From: Rotaria socialis
Taxonomy: Eukaryota; Rotifera; Eurotatoria; Philodinida; Philodinidae
DNA: 64,000 bases
Assembly: GCA_905331475.1 (NCBI GenBank)
Contig: CAJNYU010001691.1
Span: 62,001-126,000, forward strand
Reading direction: 5' to 3'
Part shown: positions 33,680 to 48,129 of the stretch, one piece after another
Layout of the letters: every line of letters starts with the position of its first letter
Numbering within the stretch: position 1 is the stretch's first letter
Translations under genes and position numbers: made by a program
Notes under the pieces: model-generated
What the model was told of the DNA's origin: nothing
The model's input: the letters and a program-made list of their open reading frames with translations, nothing else
Database searches by the model: none

Positions 33680-33975
33680 GTATTGGTCGAATGGCGCAAT
33701 CCGGATTACATACCCAGATTGAAAATGGTCAGATCCTGGCTGCGTATCTGCATCAGAAACTATTAATATTTCTTCGTTTTCGGTCGTCAAAAGGAAACCA
33801 TCGGAAACGTGGTACGGAATCCTGCTGTAAACGGAAACTGTATCCACTCATCGCTTCTGGGGCCAGGAATTAGCGGAAAATACCCTGGAAATGGAGACCG
33901 GAAACCTTTCGGAATACTGCTTCCGGAATTCGATGGAAAATCACCGGATCAGGCTGTTTCCCGCCGTACGTATTT
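33680..33975. other. GC-raised patch rich in CGGAAA
   Basis: About 300 bases clearly richer in G and C than both flanks, open in more than one frame (33809..34084 forward, 33635..33847 reverse). The motif ggaaac or cggaa recurs about ten times at irregular spacing. No protein family was recognised in any frame. It could be an exon fragment, a degraded satellite or transposon DNA; I cannot decide. Confidence 0.3.
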
Positions 33976-34836
33976 GACCTGGGATACCTACACTCGAGAA
34001 ACGATACAAAAAATGTTTACTACACCGTATGAAAAGTATCCAACTATGCGGACCATTGTTCATCGATTACCTATTACAACATAAACACATATACAGCATA
34101 GTTCATGAACATTATCGGATTAAACCACACCTTCAATATATGCCCACAGGACGACCAAGCAAAAAACTCAATTGCTTTCTTAATAATGAGTGTCCTACCT
34201 TTTTTGATCATCTATTGGAAATTGTTCTTGATTGGGTCCCTTTATTTTGATGCATACAGTTTCTTTCCTTCCTTTTCAACAACGAACTATTCTGGTACCT
34301 TAACTTCTTTCTTTTCTGCGAAATGTGAATATCGTTGCAAAATATGAAATAAGACGGTCAGCGCCACGTGGTGATTTCGTCATTAGAAATAAATACACCT
34401 TTATAAAAACAATTAAAAAAACAACGAAACTATCAGTGAGATGCGGATGCAATTTTAACGAGTCTTATTTTCTCGCATGAACTGAATCACTGTTTGATGT
34501 TAGAGTTTCTGATAAATATTCAATCGATCAAAATATTTAATCGATTGTACTTCGATTAGAATTTGTGTTTTCATAAATCTATAAATTGTTCGATGATATG
34601 AAATTATCTTATCAAAAAAAATCCGAATTGAAGAAAATCAAAACCTGTATTGATCTCTATTGATAATCAAGACTCTTCTATAGTATTCGAAAGATTAGAT
34701 GTTTTTATGCTATTGATTTCATTTGTTTTTCCAGTAACATCAGCTGCAAATCTATTATTAAATCTTATCATTTTATTTGCAATGCTATTTCTCGTAACTG
34801 AGAAGATTGTCAATATTTTTGTTATAGTAATCCATT

Positions 34837-34860
34837 AGAGAGAGAGAGAGAGAGAGAGAG
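34837..34860. repeat. (AG)n microsatellite
   Basis: Twelve uninterrupted AG units followed by tgtgagtgag. A simple repeat. Confidence 0.9.
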
Positions 34861-36848
34861 TGTGAGTGAGACGACTCATCCTATTTTTTCTTTTTTGTCG
34901 AAGCATCAATTTTCCTAACAAAATGCATCAAGCACAAATTTAAATTACATTTCTCTTTTCATCATGTTGCAAACTGATGCAAAGAAAATATATTATGAGG
35001 AAAGTAAGAACACATCCATTTTAAGCAGATTAAAGACATTTCACATTTCACATTCGCAGCATCGTCAGCGTCGTTGACAGTGAAAGTAAAGAAGATATTT
35101 ATCATCAGCCTTTTACGATTTAAAACGGAACTAAAAGAAGAAGAAAAAGATGTAGAAAAAGAAAACGTCGTTTCTCTTTTTCTTCTTTTTACTTTATATT
35201 TTTTTCCAGCTCAATTTTCTTTCATGATCCGTTGCTCCTTAGTAGGCGCAGCCGGGGGGGGGGGAGGCACAAGTCAAAAAATGAAGAGACAACACGTACG
35301 GACAAATCTGTTATTGTTTTTCACCTATCAGTCAGCCAATCAAAAAGTAAGTGGATGTGCTCGATGACATAATCATTGTCCCGCGTCAAAAATATAAAAA
35401 TAGCATTAAATTATATCATAATCAATTAAGAAATATTCTTCAAAGAAGAAAAACAAGTATGCACCACGAGAAATTCAAGTTCAAAAAGGAAGAAGATGCT
35501 GCATCTGCATAGATAAAACATTTTATCAAGGAGAAACAACCGGAAAGCCGTCTTCTTTTTTGCCGTTGCAATGAAACGACACCCACAATTATCCTCACAT
35601 TAGAAGTCTTCAATTTAGTTGCTTTCATATTATTTGTTCAGCCGTGAGACTAAACGAGCAAACCAGTAAACCCATTGGTTGGAATATCTCATCACATCGC
35701 TGTTTTTTCTGCTTCCCTGGAAAACATCTTTGTTTCCTATCTTCTTTTTTTTATGTCTCATACGTTTTTTTTTATTATTTATATAACGACAATAACTATT
35801 CGTCATGCGTTACCTTCAGATAAGCAAACTGAATAAACTTTTGTTCGCTCGTAAATGTATGATTCGACTATTTCTGGTGAAACGAGAGTTATTGAATTGG
35901 CTTAAGTAGCTCCTTCACAAATATTTTCTTCTTTTGTCTATTTCAAAATTCTCGCCACATAGCTTTGAGGTATGACAATTATGAGAATTAATATTTTATA
36001 GAAGTGATAACAGATGTTAACGCTTCTTCTATAATATTTTTTGGAATACAAAGTAACCATCAGAACAGCTAGTAAGATAGAATAAAGACTTATCACTTGA
36101 TTAGTTTCATATAGAATACTGATGTACTATTTCCGATATTACCAACACCAAAAAAATGTATCGAATTTGTTGATTTTTTTCTTTGAAAATGTACACGCTC
36201 ATATGATATGTTTAGTTGTCAAAGTAAGTACCATCTCATTGTCGTATAAGTTATATTGTTTATATACTCTACAGAATTTTTTAGTTAATGATAAAATATC
36301 AATGAATTAAATTCCATATGCCGCGTTTTTATCCCTTGAATATCATCAGCTTCTTATTTTTTTGGGAGGGGAGGGAGGAGAGTTTATTTATGAACTAACC
36401 AAAACCGACATACTAATAAACATGATAATCGTTAAATTTTACTGCAATTACAAATAATTAGATACTGATTATTCTCATGTGCAATAATCTTTTTAATATC
36501 ATGTAGTGATGAAAACATATTGTTATTGGTTAACATATTATTATCGCAATAGTTTTTCCGAATGCATTCTACTAATTATTCTCTTCAAAAAAAGAAAAGA
36601 AAAATCCTCTAATCTACAGTGTTTATTGAAGATCATCACAGGACACTTTTATTCTGCCGTGTCCTGTCGTAGCAGTAATAGATAATGTGTTTTAGTCCTA
36701 CTGTGACATCAGAGCAGAACCGCACGAAAGACGCAATTTAATAGTATAGGGCGTTAGAGTGCCCGAACTTCGATGCGAAGCTTTGTTGATTAAAATAATT
36801 TTTAGTTTCCAGATTATTCGTATTACTTGAAAATCGAATGCTGACTAA

Positions 36849-39800
36849 ATGCATCTATTATATGATATTATACTAATTTTAATATCTATTCAATCTTATT
36901 TATGTCTGAATAATCTCACCTATGTGTTGTCAAATATAAATGCAAGTGAGATAAATTCAGTATTAAGCTCAAATGATTATATATTAACAAATTCTTCGTA
37001 TGTTCTACGTTTACCATTACGTGGTGTTCAATTACTTAATTCAATTCAAACACTTCTATCATCAAATGATACTCAATCAATTGTTTTCAGTTCGAATAGG
37101 AGCGATTGTTCATTACCAATAGCGTTAGCACTAAAATATAACACGATTAATATCAGTAGTCCATTATGTTTCTCTGACATAGCTTCATCCATAAATAATA
37201 TTCTACAATTAGCTGTGACAAGTCAACAATTAGCAGCTGCGGCCAGTAGTTTTATGAATCAATATTCGTTAACTTATTTTTCAATAATTATCAGTGAATC
37301 AGACGATTTTTATTCGAATTTAGCACAACAATTTTCGGCTTATTTGGCAGAGAAAAATTTTATTTCTGAGCAAATTTTAGTTCAATCAAATTTTCCACCA
37401 TCATCAAGTTCTTCGAATAGTAAAGGTTAGTTGCTCATGAATCCTACGTCATACGGGATTGAAACCATAAATATATTTTAAGAATAATATTTTTAAAAGA
37501 AAAAAAAATCTATTAATTGCAATCCAACTGGAAATAAAGTTTGAAGTCGTGCCGTAGTTGTTGTGGCCAAGCGAAGAAAAATAATTCTATCCGATCTCTA
37601 TTGAAACTCTTGCATTTAGTATCTTTTACTTAATCCTCTTGAACGGCAATAAGAAAGAAGTTCATAAATAACATTAATGAGATGTTGATGACATAAGAAG
37701 CTTAATCTTTTAGCAGCCCAACGTTTTCGGATTTGAAAAGGTCTGCTCTATCTTTAAGGCAATTGAGTATGGGTCAGGTCCAGGGTCCAAAAATCGTCGA
37801 GCCGATGGGCTCTACTCTGCACACTGCAACACTTCTCTAAAGTAGCGTGTTCGATAGTTAAGGATGTTTTGCAGTTTCAATTTGATAAAAATCATACATG
37901 AGGCACGGATTGCTTATTGATAAATCTTGTATTTTAATTACAATAGTAAGTTTTTGTTTCGTTCTAAAATTATTTATCTTTTAGTGTTTTACATAGTATG
38001 TTCATATAATGATGAAATTCTACTTTATTCTCAAGCTCTGATATATTCGAAATCAAGATCAGCAGACAATATAATTTTTATATTTCTTCGCTGGTCGCCT
38101 CATTTTGTTAGCTTTTATACACCACAATTTTTACCGAATACATCATCAATAGGAACTTCTGGTTCTTTTCCTATTCTTCATCTTCTACCAATCGATTACA
38201 GTGTTACCAGCAGTTTTCAAAATATGGTTTCAACTTATGCCCACATTCTTTCGAGTACATCGAATGTATCGTTCGCTGATGATGTAAGAATTTTGTAATA
38301 ACTCATACTTTATCTATTTATTGTTTTATTCATTTCTTTTCCTAGATAATATTTATTTTAAATGAACTTGAAAGTGTCGAATATCTTCAACCATCACATC
38401 CATCATTATCTCTCAGTCCAGTTACGTTAGATAGTAATCATCAACGCCTATTTCAATATTTATTCATCGGTCGACAATGCAATTCTACATGGACTGTATT
38501 CAAAAAAATCAATACGACAAGTTCAACATTTACAAATATTGATACAACTACAAATATATGTACACATATTATTTATCCGACTTCTGATGGCACTTCTACG
38601 ACGACTGATACTGGTCAGTAATTTTCGTTTATGTTGTTGTACTTGAATTTCTACAAGACTATGTCTTCGATTTAGGTTGGCAAACACTTCGAGTTGTACT
38701 ATTCTCATTACTGGGAGTTGGTTTAGTATGTGCCGTTTTACTGATTGCTTTTTTTATGATAAGGTTTGTTGAAATCTGAATGGAGAGAATAGCACTAGAT
38801 TTCTGTTTGATATTTTAGATCGCGTCGTGCTCGAACACAAATGTCCAAAGGTCCAAATAAAATCATTCTATTACCGGACGATTTAATGTTTGTTATGCCA
38901 AAAGGATCAATATTTACAAGCAAAGTTTGTAGACTCAACTTTTAATAAGCAGAAAAATGTTGAGGTTTATTTTTTCAATTAAGGTCAATTTAAAAAATGA
39001 AGTACACGAAAGAAGTAATTTATCAATGCGTAGTGATGATCATCGGGCAGGAAAAACAGCACGTTTCAATGTACGTCTTATTTTTGTTTAGAATGGAACT
39101 AAAATAAACATTTTTGATTAGGGTGATTTGGTTGAAGTAAAACAACTACATATTGGTCCATTATCGCTTCGTACTAAAGTTATGCGCGAATTACGACAAT
39201 TAAAAGATTTACGACATGAAAATGTTAATACATTTATTGGAATTTTTATTGATCAAAAGTCACCGGCATTAATTTTTGAATACGGCGATAGAGGCAGCCT
39301 CGAAGTGAGAAGCAAATTTAATCTAAATTTACATTGCTAGTCATGTGTATTGTGAATAGACCGATGCAAAGATTCCTCTCGATATAATGTTATTCATTTA
39401 GATGATGTGCGTCTTTGTATTCTGTCGCCATGGAGAAAATTATCTGTGAGCTGATTTGAGTTTGATTACAGCTAAAAACAAATCTTTTTTACTTCTAGCG
39501 GAAATGAGCATCATTTAATTAAGAATGAATTATCTTGTAAGAACATTAGATTTCAATAGATGATGCCTGTGAATGAAAGTTCGAGTGAGAATTTTCTCTT
39601 CTGGATGTCACACTATTATCTACTAAATTTAGTCATATATTATTATGCGTATACACTTGAATCGAACTCATCAGTCCTCTACAGTTCAAAATATTTCTCC
39701 TACTTGATTAGTTCTTTAATTTGACTTGAATTTAAGAACATGTGACCTAATACATTTCTAGAAAATTATTTTTTAATCATATAATCCCACCTGTAAAATT

Positions 39801-42534
39801 TTGAGGCTATTCTGTTTAATCCTAAAAACTAATGAACGAAATGGTTCTTGACTAATGTGTATACTTGTCTCGGTCTATGTTAAGATTTACTAGACAGGTT
39901 CGTGTACAATAGTGGAAATTTCATATAAAATAATGAATAATTAGAAGTTATGACACGAACATTAATGCGCATCTACTAAGAAGAGAACTTCGGACTTCAG
40001 ATGCTTTTTAAATCTCAATTTTTTTTCTTTAAAGGATATTCTTAAAAAAGAAGAAATAAAACTTGATTGGAATTTTAAATGGTCCATGCTCAATGATCTT
40101 GTTCGAGTATGCTATTGTTTATAGGAAACCGATTGTTTTGTTTTTTTCTTACGGAAAAGTTTCATTTCTTAGGGTATGCGATATATATCGAATTCTTCGA
40201 TACGTTGCCATGGAAATTTAAAATCGAGAAATTGCATTGTCGATTCACGTTGGGTATTGAAAATAACAGATTATCGTCTGAATGAAATTTATGCTTTACA
40301 AAATTCTCCAAAACAAGTTGAAATAGCTGGTCTGTATAACGTTTATCTGTTGAAAAATAATCTCTTAATAGAATCTTAATTAAGATCTTTTATGGATGGC
40401 CCCTGAACATGTTCGCACAGCAATAATTAAAAATGATGTTGCAACACTGGTGACAAGTTCATTAGCAGGTGATGTCTATAGCTTTGGTATTATTATGCAA
40501 GAAGTTATTTTGCGTGGACCACCCTATTGCATGCTGGAGCTCACACCTCAAGGTTGGTTGAGATAACAAACTGAGAACTATTGTTTTGTTTAATTTCTAT
40601 CTTTTATTATTCATAGAAATAATTGCTAAAATTAAAAAACCGCCACCATTATTAAGACCGTCCGTATCGAAGCAAACTGCACCGCCGGAATATATTAATT
40701 CGATGAAACAATGCTGGTCGGAGCAAGCAGAATCGAGGCCATCATTTAATGATCTTTCTCAGTCGATTAAATTACTTAATGGTGGAAAGTAAGTAACATA
40801 TATATGAAATCAAACGTACTGAAGTGTTATTGTAAGGCATGATATAAAAAAAACTCATAATCTCGAAATTCAAATAATCAGCTGCATTCGAATAACAATG
40901 TTTATTCTCTTTTAATAATAGAAAAGTGAATATTGTTGATACAATGTTTAAAATGCTTGAACAATATTCAAATAATTTGGAAGATCTAATTCGAGAACGA
41001 ACAACACAACTTGAAGAAGAAAAGAAAAAAACTGACAAACTTCTATCGCAAATGTTACCACCGTAAGAAATTTTCTATTTTTGTTAATATAAAAGCAAAA
41101 ACTAATTATATTTTTCACCGTTCAGGAGTGTTGCGGACAGTTTGAAATCTGGTAAAGCCGTTGAGGCCGTATGGTACGAATGTGTAACAATTTACTTTTC
41201 GGATATTGTTGGCTTCACAACAATATCTGCATTAAGTAGTCCAATGGAAGTTGTTGATTTATTAAATGATTTATATACAATGTTCGATTCGATTCTTGAA
41301 GACTTCGATTGTTATAAGGTGTAGTATTTGTATATAATTTGTTCATTAAGCCTATTTTATAGAGAGAGAAAAAATTGATTTCTATGTTTTTTCAATCTCA
41401 AAGGCATTGAGCTCCATGTTTTTGATTTTTAAATAAATTTAGGTTGAAACAATTGGCGATGCATATATGGTAGTCAGTGGTCTTCCAATTCAAAATGGAA
41501 CAAGACATGCATCAGAAATAGCTATGATGGCATTAACACTTTTACATGCATGTGGCAAATTTAGAATTCGCCACATGCCCGGTGTGCCATTACGATTACG
41601 TATTGGTCTTCATTCTGGTGCATGCGTTGCTGGTGTTGTTGGTCTAAAAATGCCGCGATATGTAAAGAAGTGTTTTTCTCCCTATTTGATGAAGTGATTG
41701 AAATTTTTTTCCTTATAGTGTCTATTCGGCGATACAGTAAATACGGCATCACGAATGGAATCGACAAGCATGGGTATAGAAAAACAAAAATTTATGCATG
41801 CATTGTCTTAGACATAAATATTATTTTATCTTCTTAGCTTTTCGTATTCATACGAGTGAAACAACAGCTGACTTGTTGGAAATTCTGGGTGGATTTAATT
41901 TAGAATTTCGTGGTGTTACCGAAATTAAGGTGAATATTTTCATGGGAAAATTTCGTGGCTCTGAGTTTCATATTTGTATTTTAGGGCCGAGGTAACTATA
42001 GGACATATTGGCTTTGTGGAAAAGAAGGTTTTGATAAAGAACTACCAGAGCCAGTTATCTCCGAAAATAATCATGGGTATGATAAAACAAATATAGAGTT
42101 GCGAATTCAGCTTTTGGGCATATTTTCTTTCTAGTCTCGATAAAGAACTTGTTCGATTAGTTGAAGAAAGAAAAGCACAAGAAGAAGAAGCTGCTAAACG
42201 AAAAGAGTCAAATAATGAAATTCACGTTAAGCCAATTATTGAAACAGTGCCCGACAAACCATCAGCGCCAACAACGGCGCCACCTGCTGCTACCGCTTCA
42301 GTTAAATTCAAGGATAGTGAAGCTATCGATGATTTATTAAGGTGAATAAAGCCGACAACACTTGTTTTGTTTTTGAACATCAAAAGTTTTAGATTTACGC
42401 CCCCGCCGTCTAATCAACAAAAACAATATAAATCGAATTCAATAGCGAAAGAATTAACTCCAAATGAACTGCCAGCTAAACTACAACAACAAATGAATGA
42501 ACCCACACGGAAGTCAACTAAAGTAAAATGGTGA
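36849..42534 (+). CDS. Receptor-type guanylate cyclase
   Basis: Nineteen exons, 1105 residues: 36849..37425, 37985..38283, 38346..38613, 38676..38763, 38819..38924, 38984..39070, 39122..39304, 40035..40106, 40173..40329, 40385..40552, 40617..40788, 40922..41062, 41126..41318, 41443..41661, 41719..41773, 41838..41929, 41985..42076, 42135..42341 and 42393..42534. The layout is signal peptide (1-20), a short ligand-binding ectodomain (to about 380), one membrane helix (384-410), a kinase-homology domain (476-725), a dimerisation coil, the cyclase domain (773-989) and a tail. The kinase-like part has HGNLKSRNC for HRDLKxxN and TDYRL for DFG, so it should be inactive. The cyclase keeps [19 protein letters not shown] (Glu) and [14 protein letters not shown] (Cys, Asn, Arg), the GTP-selective pattern. 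It makes cGMP at the plasma membrane; the ligand is unknown. Confidence 0.9.
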
Positions 42535-44131
42535 TTCTCATAGTGTTTTTATTTTATATGTGTTAATCGATCGGTATTATTCTAATTATGGCTACCTTCC
42601 TTTTTCGCACATCTTCAAATGTATATACATACAGAACAGTATATGTTATACATTTGAGCAGTTACTCCTAAAATCTATCTACATAAAACTGTCTGCAAAA
42701 CAAATCATTAGCTTCTCATGCATACATTTATTTTTTTTTTTGAAATATTTAATAAAGTTTTTAATGCTTCGTTTCACTGTCGAGAGTATACCAAAAACAA
42801 AATATTTGAAATGAAAAGGAGAAGAGAATATTTTCTAAATTAAATGCCAAGTGACCTGCAAGCCAAATCTTTTCTTTCTGAAGGTATGAAATATTTAAGG
42901 AGAGAATTAACAACCGAAAAATCTCTTTTGATTAAAAAGTAAATAATCTTCTTTTCCAGGCGTCGGATTTTGGAATATCAGCAAGGCTTTAATCTTCCAA
43001 GAGAAACATAAGCCATCCATAAAAGAAGATTTTTACTCAGTATAATATTCTTTTTATTATCGATAATTTACAATTGAAAGAATAACAAGCTGTGTATTGC
43101 GTCTCACATATAAATGATGCTTCTAAAAATAGCCTTTCATTTTTTTTCAAGTTCATGCCAATCTAATTCTAATTGAAAATTTCTATGTGTTCTTTTTTTT
43201 TCTGCTTCTTTCGTTGATGAGATGCTTCCAGCTAGTTCCTGTACCTTTTTCAGTTATATGACAATCAGTAATATAAATTATCTGGCATCACTTCATGTCT
43301 GGTCATGGCGATATTCTACTAAAACGTACATGATTAATATATTGTCGGCTTAACGAAGTACATATTTGCCAAACATACAACCAAGCACAAGAATTCACCA
43401 TTGTTTTTTTCAACTTTGATAAATGGTATTCGAATCATTTTTCTTTTCATTTCAAAATTATTATGCATTTTATTCTTCTGAGACAATCGAAGTTAAAACA
43501 TGCATTAGAAAAAATGAAGGTGCCCTTCACTTAGGATAAACAAAAACTGATTTCCCAACGGACACATTCATGTGATTATAAATAGCTATATGTTTTATAA
43601 AAAATAAAATCTCATCATTTTCGGTTCCATTTTTTTTGGCATAGTACAATATTTGAAGGCTGACCTATTTCAAAATATTATACAAATGTTATATTGATAA
43701 ATTGGTTTATCTCAATTAGAAAGTTATTCGATATAATTATACTGAACACTTTTAATTGAATTCTTTTGACATGAGAATATTCGATCGCTGGATTTCTCTC
43801 ATATGGATTGCGTGCTATATTAAGCCGAACAAACATTTGACTAGCACTTGGTGATTGTTATTTTTCCCTAACCTAATAAAAACTCTTGTCAACACAATAT
43901 TAAAGATATCAAAATGTAACATACATATTTCATGTAAGCTAAGGAATAATTTATAGTAACTGTTTGCACCGTTTTCTAATTTGAGATAGTGCTCGTTTTT
44001 ACTGTATGTTTGTCTGTAATGAAAGATACCCGTAACCAAAGAAGGGAGTACATTATAGTATCAAATAAATGTTGATACTCTTGTATGTTCTGCAGCAGCT
44101 ATTCTTCAATTTAGTTTAATCGACATTATAT
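42535..44131. other. Intergenic, no gene recognised
   Basis: Between two genes on the same strand. Short frames (42560..42814, 43815..44039) have no domains. It includes the 3' UTR of the cyclase gene (an aataaa lies near 42749) and the upstream region of the adhesion receptor. Confidence 0.45.
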
Positions 44132-47100
44132 TTGTATGATTTAGATAAAATGATTTTAATATTTATTTTTATAAACTTTATGACGATTGAATCGAGTAAG
44201 AGTAATGAACATGTTATAATCGTAATTTCTTTTATTTTTAAACGATGTGCAGAGCTTGATGAAATTCTGCGTACCACTTCAAATGATTTTCTACAATCTA
44301 AAGTATTTTTTCCCGTAAAATATGAAGAATCAAGAGAAACTACGGAAACTAGACGCGAAGTAAATTAAATTCCAATCGTTTTATTTTTGCAATTCAAATT
44401 CTCTATAGTTATGCCTTGATGAATTTCGACAACACAAGACACATTATCGACGACGTCCGCGTTTATCACCAGTTTGTGCACACTATTGTACAACGACTAC
44501 GAACTGTCAATCCAATCAAGGTTAAATTTACAAGGAAAAATAATCTTATTTGTATCTACAGAGATTTATTTAGAACAATCGGCTTGTGTTAGTCCTTTGT
44601 GGCCGCCAGAGACTATAAAGTATGCACAAAAATTTAAACGTATTTGTTATGTTCGAGTCACAGCAATTCTACAATATGAACAAGCAAAACAAATGTGTCA
44701 TAGATACGGTCTTCAATTAGCTATCATCGATAATATTCAATTACTTGAACGATTGCGACAATTAAATATGTGTAAGATAAAATAAATGTTTAGCTATTTG
44801 TTTTTAAATTACAAAAATATATTCTATAAAATTTTTAGTCAATACAACATGTAAAGGACAATGTCCAGAATCAAGAGGATATTATATTGGACTAAAGCGA
44901 TTGTTGGATCAATCGAAGTCCAAATGGATGTGGTCTAACAATGTATCATGGGCAGAGAATGAAATCGATGTGAGTTTCAGAGAACCCGAGTGGTGGCTAA
45001 TATAGGCAGATAGTCTTTGACCAAGTCTTATAGTAGTTCATCAAAAGTATACAAAACCTTTTTTACTTAAATATGAAATGCTGTTAATTACCGATGTTTT
45101 CTTTTCAAGAGATGCAAAAGTCATTAAGCTCAATATTCTTTTCTAAAATTACTTCGTATGGATAAACATGACTTTCCTTCCATTTTCTAAAAATATTTTT
45201 ATGTTGCTATTTCATAATGTTGCTCAGCGAAAACTAGAACGATTGTCGCACATTGGATTATATTAACTATGGTATCATGCACAAGTAACTCTAAATAGTA
45301 CAAAGATCTATTCGAGGCTGTGGAGTATTTTTCTAGACACAAATACTCATGGTTACTTGGATTTTTTTAAAGTAAACCAGAGTGGTATTGAATCCGCTAC
45401 TGGTGGAAAAGCATAATTTCATCTAACGTGAAGAATTAATTTTTATTTTTCTAGTGTGATGATTACGCTCATACGTTCTATGCTAATTCAAGTCTTCTAT
45501 GTTACATCGGCAGCGACGGACAAAAAGTTCGTGTTTCTATTTGCTACCCGTATTCATAAGAATTTGTGTTTTTCTCTTTTGTTTCTAAAGAAAGTCACAG
45601 TATGGAATAAAAATGAACCGAACAATTATCGAAGTCCTAACTATCGAGGAGGAGAGCAGTGTGTTGAAATTATTGTTCATACAGATGAAAAATCAGCATT
45701 GGAAAAAACTGGTAAATTAAACGATATTCCTTGTACTAAACCAACATTTGGTGTTATATGTCAAATGGAAGGTATATCTTCATTTCTCTATGGAAGAATA
45801 TGAATGATTATTCTATAGATACTAAACCAATCAATATTACACGTTTTGAATCTTTTGCAAAGATAATTGGCTTCACTAAAATCGAAGATTTATTAGCTAA
45901 TTTTGAAAATACAATTTCACTAAATATTGAGACATTAGTAACGAGGACTCAAGCATTTGAAGATTTACTTAATCTAGATTCGTTTACAACTAATCAAACT
46001 ACGAATATATTAAATATGTTTGATCAACTTGTAAATTTTACTGGACAACTTAAACTCGAAGATAGTTTATATAAATCAGTAACGAATAAGTATTCTATGA
46101 TTTTCTTTTATTCAATTTCCTATTCATATTTTAATAGATTACTTCAATTTCTTGATTCATTTTCAGCTAAAATTCAAATCGGAAGTAATCGAAGTATTTC
46201 GTTTGAATACGAAAATATGAATCTATCCATATTTGACATAAATTTTCAAAATGAAAGTAATGAATGGCGTAATATAAATACGAACAAATATTTGAATACA
46301 ATTATTGAAATTAATATTCAAGCGTTAAAAAAACAATTAATTCAATCTAAAAATTATCGTATTGTCGAAACAATTTTTTCTAATTTTAATCTATTTCCAC
46401 AAACAAATATTACTAATTTTGGAGTACCGCTATCGTATCAAATAGCGAATTTCACAACAATTAAAGCAGATAACGATCTAATCAGATTTCAGATTCAAGT
46501 ATCAGAGGTAGGAAAAAGATACCATCGGATTTTTCTTATCTATTTTGTTTTTACAGTCACTTCAATCGTATAATATTGCTTGTGTATATTGGTCATTCGA
46601 TAAGAATAATGGATCATGGGTAGCTGATCATGATTGTCGTTTTGCTGGATATGTGAATAATTATGCGCAATGTTATTGTAATCATTTAACCCACTTTGCT
46701 GTACTTATGGTAAGCTAAGACAACCGACAGAGGTCTGCGTAAATCAACGAAATTTCATTCTACGACGATTAGTTATTTTGAAACGAATTATCTATATAGG
46801 TGCTGAACGGTATTTCTTACAAATACTTAAATATTTTTAACTTGGCTATTGTTAGGGAACTGTAGAATTTCTGAGATCGAATGGAATTTATTAAAAGTTT
46901 TATGAGTTAGAAAACAATCTTTTCCTTCTTGTATTTAGATATCTAACCCACATCAAAGTCTCGAGCTACTATCAGCATTTGAAGAATTAATTTTGACATT
47001 TGTAACATATATTGGCATTTCCTTATCTATATTTGGCCTTGTTATGACACTAATTACTTATGTACTTTTCCGGTAAAAGAAAATAAATATGTTTACGCAA

Positions 47101-48129
47101 TTTAATATTAAAATCTTTTTTTGTTGTAGCAGTTCACAAAACAATCGTTCTCATATATCTTTAATAATGTTATGTTTATCAATTTTATTCGTTAATTGTT
47201 GTTATATTCCATTTAGTTTTACTCAATCGAGTTCATTCAAATTAAACCAACATATTTTTTGTACTATACTGGGATTTTTATTTCATTATTTTCTCATTGC
47301 ATCCTTTATGTGGATGTTAATTATGGCTATTGTTCAATATATGCATTTTGTTCGAATACTTAATACACATATATCACATTTTTACATTAAATCATGTACA
47401 ATCGGATGGATAGTTCCACTCATATTTCCTTCTCTCGTGGTTTTACTCGGTCACAATCGGGGTTACACCGAAGAATCTCGATGTTGGATTAATAATCAAA
47501 ATCTTCTAAATTTGACTTTTCTTCTACCAATATCTACTATTATCTTGTTTAATTTAATTCTCTTTGGATTTATTCTAAGAAGTATATTTCGTCATAATGC
47601 TGTCGTAGCTACAAAAAAGAAGAAATACTCAAAAGTTCAAATCGGTGCAACTCTTTGTTGTTTTGTTTCCATTGGTAAGAGTTCACTTGGTTAAACTGAA
47701 TTTATTTATATCTATTTGATTGTAGGATGTACTTGGCTATTTGGTATTACTGTTCTTATTGATCCTAGTTTTAATCATCAATTAATCTTTTCGATATGCA
47801 ATTCATTTCAAGGCTTTCTTATATTTCTTTTTCATGTTTATCTATCAAAACCAAAACGTGCATTATGGCAATCATTCTTGGTTCAGCATGGTTGTCATTC
47901 ACATTCAAATGTGTCTTCAGATCATAAAGAGATTATGACAATTAGTTATTCAACTGGTAGAAATGCTAGTGAAATAACAAGCTCGCTGAAATCTAATATT
48001 AGTCGAGCATCAACATTTTCAGCAGCCGATCAACACAAATCACACCACAATGTAAAGAGTCCTACAACGACCAATCATAGAAGAAACGAACTATTAAATG
48101 TTGTACACTTGGAACTAAGTCGTTTGTAA
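44132..48129 (+). CDS. Adhesion G-protein-coupled receptor with C-type lectin domain
   Basis: Twelve exons, 933 residues: 44132..44195, 44253..44359, 44409..44520, 44562..44771, 44839..44969, 45455..45526, 45591..45771, 45819..46507, 46557..46709, 46939..47072, 47130..47674 and 47726..48129. The second ATG (44150) gives a cleaner signal peptide. After a Cys-containing region, a C-type lectin fold (about 95-292) shows KRICYV, the helix with QAKQMCHRYGLQLAII, the WNKNEPNNY loop and the last cysteines CVEI and VICQM. EPN points to a mannose-type sugar site. A GAIN-like stalk (293-521) leads to a GPS with CYCNHLTHFAVLM, where cleavage at HL/T is expected. Seven helices follow with CTIGWIVP, GCTWLFG and SFQGFLIFLFH, typical of the family B2 receptors. 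The donor of exon 6 (gttcgt) is the weakest junction. Confidence 0.85.

Larger units (their letters stand above)
32502..36848. other. Intergenic, no gene recognised
   Basis: AT-rich, with a GC-raised patch (33680..33975), an AG microsatellite (34837..34860) and an 11-base G run (35254..35264). Frames of 60-97 codons here (for example 34029..34347, 34650..34838 and 35074..35367) overlap each other in different frames and show no domains. The guanylate cyclase promoter should lie in the last few hundred bases. Confidence 0.4.
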
